A stretch of DNA of 41,445 nt, taken from positions 1 to 41,445 of the forward strand of contig WOYV01000012.1 of assembly GCA_011620585.1 (NCBI GenBank), read 5' to 3'. Made by a program: the position numbers and the translations under genes. Origin of the DNA: Draconibacterium sp. GTDB lineage: Bacteria > Bacteroidota > Bacteroidia > Bacteroidales > Prolixibacteraceae. Below, in pieces: positions 35,411-41,445 of this stretch (positions are counted from its first letter, which is position 1; every line of letters begins with the position of its first letter). The notes beneath the pieces were generated by a model, which saw nothing but the letters and a program-made list of their open reading frames with translations, was not told the origin of the DNA and searched no databases.

Positions 35411-35860
35411 TTATTGATATGGGAGTTTTGAAAGCGTGTCGGCCAATTGGTTGATTCCTTCTTCGAGTTTATTACCGGCTACCATTTTAATCATCATACT
35501 CATTTCGGCATGTAGCGTGAGCCGCATTTTGGTTTGGTAGGCATCCACGGGTAAAAGTTGGATCCAGAAAGTAAAACTCAAGGGCAACCCGCCCGAACTT
35601 TCCACTTTGATAGATTTAAAGGGTTCGCGGTTAACGATCTTAATTTCTGCCAAACCCAGCCCGGTAATGTTGAATTTACAAGAATCCTGGTTCGACTCAA
35701 AATCGGTAATACGCACTTGTGGCACTTTTTCGGTGATCTTTTCGAGAAGGCCCGAGTTTAGATAGGTTCCAAGGTTCTCGAAATTGGAAAGGTAGTTGAA
35801 CACCACCTGTTGGTTGTGATCAATAATTTTTACTTCGCTAACGTATTTACTTTCTGACAT
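35411..35860 (-). CDS. SRPBCC-superfamily protein
   Basis: 149 residues with the helix-grip layout of START/polyketide-cyclase-like proteins: an N-terminal strand (YVSEVKIIDHNQQVVFNYLSNFENL), central strands, and a long C-terminal helix (NKLEEGINQLADTLSKL). Such proteins bind hydrophobic ligands. The ligand is not predictable. No signal peptide is seen. It lies 67 bp downstream of pyrE on the same strand, so it may be co-transcribed with it. Confidence 0.8.
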   Translation of the reverse strand: MSESKYVSEVKIIDHNQQVVFNYLSNFENLGTYLNSGLLEKITEKVPQVRITDFESNQDSCKFNITGLGLAEIKIVNREPFKSIKVESSGGLPLSFTFWIQLLPVDAYQTKMRLTLHAEMSMMIKMVAGNKLEEGINQLADTLSKLPYQ

Positions 35861-35927
35861 GAGATTTTAGTTGAAAAAAATCCCGCCCAAAAGCAGGATT
35901 CTGTTCTATTCAAGTTAAAATATAAAT

Positions 35928-36560
35928 TTATTTTCCCCAGTTGGCAGGATCTTCGCGCCATTCCATCAGCGATTTGATCTGGTCTTTGCTGATTTCGCCT
36001 TTCTCCAGCAACAGGTCGATCAGAATCTGGTAACGGCTTAACGAAGTAAGTTCGATGCCTGCTTTTTTGAAGTTTTCTTTGGAGTGAGGGAAATTGTAAG
36101 TAAAAATTGATATCATTCCAATCACATCGCCTCCAAAATTATTTACAGCTTCGGCAGCTTTCAAACTACTGATACCGGTAGAAATAAGGTCTTCGATAAC
36201 CACTACTTTTTGCGAAGGTTTCATATCGCCTTCGATCAGGTTCTCCAACCCGTGTCCTTTTGGTTTCGAACGTACATAAATAAAAGGCAGGCCCAGTTGT
36301 TCGGCTACCAAAACGCCAATGGCGATGGCCCCGGTGGCAACCCCGGCAATTACTTCGGCTTGCGGGTATTTTTCACGGATCACAGTAACAAACTGATCGC
36401 GGATAAATGTACGCGTTTCGGGATACGACAATATTTTACGGTTGTCGCAATAAATGGGCGATTTCCAACCAGAAGCCCACGTAAAAGGGTTATTGGGTTG
36501 TATCTTTATTGTGTTAATTTCGAGTAACTTTTCGGTTACTTTAATTTGATTTAATTCCAT
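35928..36560 (-). CDS. pyrE: Orotate phosphoribosyltransferase
   Basis: Joins orotate and PRPP to form OMP in pyrimidine synthesis; cytoplasmic. 210 residues, the usual length. The PRPP-binding signature VVVIEDLISTG is near residue 120, and the flexible-loop/dimer segment YVRSKPKGHG precedes it. An N-terminal FTWASGWKSPIYCDNR element is typical for PyrE. I chose the ATG at 36560 (MELNQIKV). The longer TTG frame to 36581 would start upstream of the probable transcription start. Confidence 0.96.
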   Translation of the reverse strand: MELNQIKVTEKLLEINTIKIQPNNPFTWASGWKSPIYCDNRKILSYPETRTFIRDQFVTVIREKYPQAEVIAGVATGAIAIGVLVAEQLGLPFIYVRSKPKGHGLENLIEGDMKPSQKVVVIEDLISTGISSLKAAEAVNNFGGDVIGMISIFTYNFPHSKENFKKAGIELTSLSRYQILIDLLLEKGEISKDQIKSLMEWREDPANWGK

Positions 36561-36580
36561 AGCAGAGCAATTTTTATTCA

Positions 36581-37207
36581 ATGCAAAAGTATAAAGTTTT
36601 TTTAAATGGGAAGAGTATTATTTTTGATGCCCGTGGTAAGGTAACATTTACTAAACTAAAGCATAAATATCCCAATTTTGCTGATGTTCAGGATGTAATC
36701 TCTTGGCTCGGCTCGGTGGAAAACAGTGGGGAAACGGAATTCCCGATTAAGTCGGAAAATCCTGAACAAGACTTTCACCGTTTTCAAAATGCAATGATTG
36801 TTATTCAGGCGGCAGGCGGGATAATCATGAGGAAAGAATCTCTGCTTTTTATATTCAGGAACAACAAATGGGATTTGCCCAAAGGTAAAATTGATGAGGG
36901 CGAGACGCCCGAGGCCGCCGCCCTGCGCGAAGTGGAGGAAGAATGTGGAATTCATGGCCATCGCATCATCCGGTCACTTCAGCCGGGTTACCATATTTAT
37001 CGTTCGCCGTATAAAAAATCATTAGGGAAGTGGATTTTCAAAAAAACGCATTGGTTTGAAATGGCGTATGAAGGTACAGGAGACGGGATTCCGCAAACAG
37101 AAGAAGGAATTACAGAAATTCGTTGGTTCAACAGGAACGATCTGAATGAGGTGATGAACAATACTTACGAAAACTTGAAAGAATTACTTTGTTATTATTT
37201 CGATTGA
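36581..37207 (+). CDS. Nudix hydrolase
   Basis: 208 residues. The Nudix box GX5EX7REUXEEXGU is complete, from GKIDEGE to REVEEECGI at about residues 104-126, so it should cleave a nucleoside-diphosphate-linked compound using Mg2+. It is preceded by an N-terminal domain of about 75 residues (start MQKYKVFLNGKSIIF) that is not part of the Nudix fold. The substrate is unknown. It starts 20 bp from the divergent pyrE, and its 3' end overlaps the convergent thioredoxin-fold gene by 13 bp. Confidence 0.9.
   Translation: MQKYKVFLNGKSIIFDARGKVTFTKLKHKYPNFADVQDVISWLGSVENSGETEFPIKSENPEQDFHRFQNAMIVIQAAGGIIMRKESLLFIFRNNKWDLPKGKIDEGETPEAAALREVEEECGIHGHRIIRSLQPGYHIYRSPYKKSLGKWIFKKTHWFEMAYEGTGDGIPQTEEGITEIRWFNRNDLNEVMNNTYENLKELLCYYFD
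36584..36591 (-). promoter_or_regulatory. Candidate -7 box of pyrE, inside the Nudix coding start
   Basis: TACTTTTG on the minus strand matches TAnnTTTG exactly and lies about 24 nt before the pyrE ATG at 36560. Confidence 0.45.
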
Positions 37208-38604
37208 TTACGTTGGCGCATAAAAAGCTCGTTACGGAGCCAGGCGCCAAACTGTTGTTCGAAACCGTCGAGAGGCGCTTTGGCATTGTCGAAAACTACC
37301 AGGTGTTGTTCATTCAACAAAAAACACTGCGGGAACGAACGTACCTTGTACGCTTTTATAAACGGGTCACCCTTGTCAACCAATAAGACTGCCGGAACTT
37401 TATTAGCATCAAAAAAGGCAAGCATTTCTTTTGGATCAGTATCCCGGAGGATCACAAATATCTCAAGATTCTTGTGAAACAGTTCATCAATACGGCTGAT
37501 ATATTTCAGGTGTTCGCGGCAAACCATGGTTTCCGAATCGGCAAAAACAAGGTATTTAAACTTGTCGTTTGTTGAATTGGTACAAACTTTTTGCCCCGCA
37601 AGATTTTGCAAACAAATAACAGGAGCGGGGCTTCCAACCTGCATAAAAGTAATCTTCCGGCTGATATTAAGCGCTGTAGTCCGTATTAGTTCGTTTGAAT
37701 TTTTGGTGAACCTACCGGCTTTGACAAGGTTCAGTATAGCTTTCTTTGAAAACTCGTTCGAATAGAATGCGTCGTGCAACATTTTCAGTAAAGCCAGATC
37801 GGTCGTTTTTCCAGTGAGGTGGTATTTTTTTTCGGCGAATGCGGCCAGCGCCTGAATATCATGCGTTTCAACGGCTCTTTTTACCTCTTCGCCTTTAATT
37901 GCCTGGGCTGAGAAACTGAGTTGTTTATCAAAAGTTTTATTAAAGAATTCGAGAAAGGCCGGATGCAACCAGTACTCGGGTTGAATGTTGTTGAAAACGG
38001 CAGCGTACGATTCGGGCCGTTTTCTGAAAATATCTGCTTCCAGACTTTCGATCTTCAGTTGAGCGTGATTTTTTAAAGTAGCTTCGGCTGTGGCAGGAAC
38101 CAGTTGTGCGAGTTGAATTTTTACCGAATCGTAAACCGTTTTCGACTGGAACATGTACAACTGGTTGAAATTTTTGTCGGCCAGGTAATTTAGCTGCTGC
38201 TCAAAAGCCGAGATTTTATCGTTCACATCCGTCCCTTTTTCAGTAATAACCCAAAACGAAACCGGTGCGAAATATGGATTTTTTTGATCGGCAAACGACT
38301 TTTCCCGAAACGGAGGAAGTTTCAATTCGATGGTTTTGCCGGGTTCCAGGAAAAGCATGCCGCGATAAACACCAAATTCAGAAAAAACATAGGTGCTTGT
38401 TTTTATATCGGCTGAATACGCGGCTTTTCCACTGGCGTCGAATTTTAGTGTAAAATACAGTTCGGTTTCCCCGCTTACCGGGTCGGACGGGCGATAAAAG
38501 CCGAGTTGCTTCCCGGCATATTCAGTATTCTGGCAACGAATATTCGTTGCCCCTGAATGCAACGAAATCAGCAGAACAAAAATTAATACTAAAAACTTAG
38601 GCAC
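37195..38604 (-). CDS. Exported protein with C-terminal thioredoxin-like domain
   Basis: 469 residues. A signal peptide (about 1-19, FLVLIFVLLISLHSGA) is followed by a beta-rich N-terminal region (about 25-120), a helical middle part, and a thioredoxin-like (TlpA/AhpC-type) domain from about 320 (VGSPAPVICLQNL). The expected CxxC reads SETMVCREHL, so only one Cys is present; the cis-Pro region KVRSFPQCFLL is normal. Bacteroidota have many similar TlpA-like periplasmic proteins, usually with CxxC, so its redox role is uncertain. The start is GTG at 38604, 5 bp after the coaD stop, so it is probably co-transcribed with coaD. Confidence 0.78.
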   Translation of the reverse strand: MPKFLVLIFVLLISLHSGATNIRCQNTEYAGKQLGFYRPSDPVSGETELYFTLKFDASGKAAYSADIKTSTYVFSEFGVYRGMLFLEPGKTIELKLPPFREKSFADQKNPYFAPVSFWVITEKGTDVNDKISAFEQQLNYLADKNFNQLYMFQSKTVYDSVKIQLAQLVPATAEATLKNHAQLKIESLEADIFRKRPESYAAVFNNIQPEYWLHPAFLEFFNKTFDKQLSFSAQAIKGEEVKRAVETHDIQALAAFAEKKYHLTGKTTDLALLKMLHDAFYSNEFSKKAILNLVKAGRFTKNSNELIRTTALNISRKITFMQVGSPAPVICLQNLAGQKVCTNSTNDKFKYLVFADSETMVCREHLKYISRIDELFHKNLEIFVILRDTDPKEMLAFFDANKVPAVLLVDKGDPFIKAYKVRSFPQCFLLNEQHLVVFDNAKAPLDGFEQQFGAWLRNELFMRQRNQSK

Positions 38605-38609
38605 TGAAA

Positions 38610-39098
38610 TTATTTTTCGGTGTTAAAAACTTTGAACTCACTCATGTCAAGCCCTTTGGGGAGAAACATACCTGCGTCGCCGCCATGCGAAACAATGTCG
38701 CGAATAATGGTTGCATTGATTGGCGTATGTTCGGGGAGGGTGAGAATAAAAACCGACTCGATTTCGGGATGCATTTTTTTATTGACCTGGGCAATGGCGC
38801 GTTCGTATTCGAAATCCGACGAGGTGCGGATGCCCCTTAAAATATACCGGGCATTTACTTCTTTACAAAAGTCCACGGTCAATCCTTCGTGCAGGCAAAC
38901 TTCAACTTTATCTTCATTCTGAAAAACCTGGTTAATCCATTTTATTCTTTTTTCGACCGAAAAAAAAGATTTTTTGTTGGCGTTGTAGCCGATCATGATA
39001 TAAATTTTATCGAACAGAGGAACAGCTCTCCTGACCACCGACTCGTGACCGATATGAAAGGGATCGAAGGATCCGGGAAATATGGCAATTCTTTCCAT
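38610..39098 (-). CDS. coaD: Phosphopantetheine adenylyltransferase
   Basis: Transfers AMP to 4'-phosphopantetheine in CoA synthesis; cytoplasmic. 162 residues, usual length. The nucleotidyltransferase motif GSFDPFHIGHE is at residues 8-18, and the C-terminal INATIIRDIVSHGGD corresponds to the ISSTxIR motif. I chose the ATG at 39098 (MERIAIFPGSF). The longer TTG frame to 39122 overlaps the predicted promoter box. Confidence 0.96.
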   Translation of the reverse strand: MERIAIFPGSFDPFHIGHESVVRRAVPLFDKIYIMIGYNANKKSFFSVEKRIKWINQVFQNEDKVEVCLHEGLTVDFCKEVNARYILRGIRTSSDFEYERAIAQVNKKMHPEIESVFILTLPEHTPINATIIRDIVSHGGDAGMFLPKGLDMSEFKVFNTEK

Positions 39099-39119
39099 TT
39101 CTTCAGTTTTTCTGTTTCT

Positions 39120-39127
39120 CAAAAGTA
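39120..39127 (-). promoter_or_regulatory. Candidate -7 box of coaD
   Basis: TACTTTTG on the minus strand matches TAnnTTTG exactly and is 21 nt before the coaD ATG at 39098. Confidence 0.5.
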
Positions 39128-39275
39128 ATTAAAAAAGCCAAGTCAGGAACGTTCGTTTTTTTTAGTTTATTGCATTTTAAAGTTCCAACTTATTCTGGAA
39201 ATATAAATCTGTTCTCGTAAATTTCGTTTTTACAGGAATTGAATTGAACGGTCCGCCCTGGCGCCGGCGAAATAT

Positions 39276-41445
39276 TTAATGTTGTGTAAACGGAAAGTTA
39301 TTGAATAGTTTGAACTCATCCGAAACCTTTATTTCAATATTTGAATTCAGCGGTTTTAGCAATAAATCGTCGACCGAAACATAATCTCCTTTTACCTTTA
39401 ACTGAACCCGGTCGCCTGGTTTTAGTTCGATGTTTTTTGCTACCCTTATCCAAAGATCGTACACATTGTGAACCTCGCGGGTATTCAAACGTTCGTCGGT
39501 TTTTTGTCCGTCTTCCCTGGTAACTATTAAGGTTGCTTTGGGCATATCGTAATGCCGGTTGTCGACATACAACCAAAACGAAAGCTCGTAGGTTTCCGCC
39601 GAAAATGACGGGTCAAGTTGAATATTCAATAATTCGTTTTCGCCTTTTCTTGAATAAAAAGCGCCTTTCCCGCTAAATACGGATTCGCCTTTGTTTTCTT
39701 CAAAATTCTGATAAACAAAAGCAGGTTTTGTTGAGTCGGTAAGAATATTTCCATTACCGGCCATGTTGTTTTCCTCCGATTGCACTTGCTTTATCCATTC
39801 TTCATGACTGTTGCGAAAAACACTAAGCGGGAGTCGCGATAAAGTGATGTATTTGTCTTCCCAAAAAACCTGGGCTTTCGATTGCAGCCAGGCTTCTTCG
39901 GGGTGCATTTTTTCTTTGGTGCAAACCAGTAAGAGCGGTTTTTCGTTCATGTCTTTTAACCTGACTTTTTCGATAGCGGGGTCGGCCAGCATTTGGATAC
40001 TGCTTAAAGAATTTGAGAACGATAACCGGGGGGAGAAACTTTGAACCAGGGGTAAGCCGGTGTGGTACGAACATTTCATTGCATCGGAAAAAGCGCTAAT
40101 TCCACGCTCAAACAGCAGTTTATCGCCATTGGTACTTGCAAAAGGCAGAAAGAAAATGGCCTGAAATTCTTCGGGTTTTACTCCAGCCTCCTTAAAACGG
40201 GCAAGGTATTCTGCATCCGACGATTCGAGTTTATCGTTCGGATTAAAAAGTCCGCGTGTACTGCGTTGGATATTTGTTCCGGCATCAATACTCCAGTATC
40301 CCAATACGAAAACAAGGATTAACCCCGCCAAAACCGGCATTTTCCGGAACTTTAAAAAGCGGTATAAACGGTAGAAAAACCATGCAGCATAAATCGTGAA
40401 CACGTAATAGAAAATCCACGAAAAGCGACCCAATGCACGGAATTGTTTTACAGGTGGCAAAATATCGAGCAGAAAACCAAAGCCATACTTGAAAGGAATA
40501 CACATCGAAAACAGAAGAACCAGGACAGCAGCAAATAAATAAACCTTAAATTCATTGTTCGGGACGAAAAATCTCCAGTTTTCTTTCTTCTTCGAGAATA
40601 GTTGAATAACAGCAGTTATGAAAATGGAAACTGCCAGCAAACTGGCAGGTAAGCCAACATAAGCGCGTCCTTCCCATTCGAAGTTCATATTCACATGAGT
40701 TCCAATCAGCGTTTTTAATGGCGAAGTGAAAGGCAGGAAAATACTCAGAAAAGTAGCGTGGTAAACATCAAAGCCATATGGGTTATTGGGGCGGTCGCTT
40801 ACCCAATCGGTGAGCGAAACCAGGCCTTTTACAACCATCAATGGAAGTGCAGCCAAAACCAATAAAGTAAGCCCTGTTTTCCAATACGTACCAAGATTTC
40901 TCCTGTTGTTCCAAAGTTCAACAAACAAAACTCCAACAATAAGGATGGCATAAAACGAAGCATAGTAAGCGCTGGTAAATCCTCCTGCCAATCCGGCAGC
41001 TACCAATAAGCTTCCCCATAACCAGGGGTTTTTGCCACTTCTGAACCGGATCAGTAAATACCAGAACATTGGAAGAAAAAATGCATACACCATTTCGAAA
41101 TGCCCGTGGATGCGGTCGAATTGTGGTGTTAGCAAAAGTAAGATTACCGATAGAATGGCTGCGTACCAGCGGGGCAGCGAGTAGTGCCGAAGTATCAAAA
41201 ATAAAAACGGAACAGCGAGGATTAGTGAGAAAATCATCGTCAGGTTCAGGATTCCTACCCCATAATCGGCCACCGGCGTAATGTGCTGATCCACAAATTT
41301 TACCAGTTGTAGGTAAAGCGGATGCGAATTAATGTATTGTAAATGATCGCCGTACGGATAATTAATCCCATCGTGTTTTATTCCGTTGTCGTATTTCAGG
41401 TAGTACGAAAAATTGAAATAGCTTTTTAGCGCATCGCCCGATTTG
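39276..41445 (-). CDS. Large polytopic membrane protein, GT-C glycosyltransferase-like (5' end outside window)
   Basis: The minus-strand frame is open to the right edge with no start, so the 5' end is missing; the visible part is about 722 residues. Beyond the GTG-like codon at 41294 it continues upstream and includes YPYGDHLQYINSHPL, a motif often seen in the first extracytoplasmic loop of GT-C-like proteins. About ten hydrophobic segments follow (to about residue 360 of the visible part). The C-terminal soluble part of about 360 residues is probably periplasmic and ends in a beta-rich region. It may transfer sugars from lipid carriers, but no catalytic residue is proven here. It stops 177 bp before the upstream-facing coaD gene region. 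Confidence 0.7.
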   Translation of the reverse strand, partial: KSGDALKSYFNFSYYLKYDNGIKHDGINYPYGDHLQYINSHPLYLQLVKFVDQHITPVADYGVGILNLTMIFSLILAVPFLFLILRHYSLPRWYAAILSVILLLLTPQFDRIHGHFEMVYAFFLPMFWYLLIRFRSGKNPWLWGSLLVAAGLAGGFTSAYYASFYAILIVGVLFVELWNNRRNLGTYWKTGLTLLVLAALPLMVVKGLVSLTDWVSDRPNNPYGFDVYHATFLSIFLPFTSPLKTLIGTHVNMNFEWEGRAYVGLPASLLAVSIFITAVIQLFSKKKENWRFFVPNNEFKVYLFAAVLVLLFSMCIPFKYGFGFLLDILPPVKQFRALGRFSWIFYYVFTIYAAWFFYRLYRFLKFRKMPVLAGLILVFVLGYWSIDAGTNIQRSTRGLFNPNDKLESSDAEYLARFKEAGVKPEEFQAIFFLPFASTNGDKLLFERGISAFSDAMKCSYHTGLPLVQSFSPRLSFSNSLSSIQMLADPAIEKVRLKDMNEKPLLLVCTKEKMHPEEAWLQSKAQVFWEDKYITLSRLPLSVFRNSHEEWIKQVQSEENNMAGNGNILTDSTKPAFVYQNFEENKGESVFSGKGAFYSRKGENELLNIQLDPSFSAETYELSFWLYVDNRHYDMPKATLIVTREDGQKTDERLNTREVHNVYDLWIRVAKNIELKPGDRVQLKVKGDYVSVDDLLLKPLNSNIEIKVSDEFKLFNNFPFTQH

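Overview
The window is a chromosomal stretch from a Bacteroidota bacterium, most likely a marine or sediment member of Marinilabiliales (Prolixibacteraceae-like). The lineage is inferred from several signs. There is a giant cell-surface protein with a type IX secretion (T9SS) type B C-terminal domain. Several genes carry the Bacteroidota -7 promoter motif TAnnTTTG. There is an NtrC-like regulator without a DNA-binding domain. Housekeeping proteins (ClpP, ClpX, FtsH, PyrE, CoaD) have Bacteroidota-type sequences. No rRNA, tRNA, CRISPR array or intact mobile element was seen.

Layout. 1-7.7 kb: one 2523-residue surface adhesin-like protein built of SprB, tandem Cys/CDS, HYR-like, cadherin-like and calcium-binding repeats. 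7.7-8.9 kb (minus): a PLP-dependent Cys/Met-metabolism enzyme. 9.0-14.7 kb (minus): a two-gene unit of a 1419-residue CHAT-protease/alpha-beta-hydrolase protein and a metal-dependent amidohydrolase, beside a gene-poor stretch with a transposase remnant. This pair looks like an accessory effector or defence-type module. 15.7-17.6 kb: clpP-clpX with a strong terminator.

17.6-29.4 kb is an anaerobic sulfur and electron-transfer island. It has mobA (Mo cofactor); a divergent Rieske plus cytochrome b/multiheme cytochrome c pair; a molybdopterin oxidoreductase, FeS and NrfD complex of the polysulfide/thiosulfate reductase type; two half-size YeeE/YedE sulfur transporters; and two membrane-anchored rhodanese-fold proteins. 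A sigma54-type response regulator follows. Both rhodanese-fold proteins lack the normal catalytic Cys yet end in the same 16-residue tail, VQVQRRQKSNVAAGGC. The two tails differ at 11 of 16 codons, all synonymously, so the peptide is under strong selection. My main proposal is that they are tail-cysteine sulfur carriers in a periplasmic relay between the YeeE/YedE channels and the Psr-type enzyme. This is by analogy with the SoxY and DsrC swinging arms and is unproven.

29.5-34.5 kb (minus): pssA-cdsA, then a LUD-domain gene, ftsH and rsfS. 34.5-41.4 kb: birA, an SRPBCC protein, divergent pyrE and Nudix hydrolase, a thioredoxin-fold exported protein, coaD, and a large membrane protein that runs off the right edge. 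Intergenic spaces near 1-50 and 35.28-35.40 kb hold short iterated repeats.
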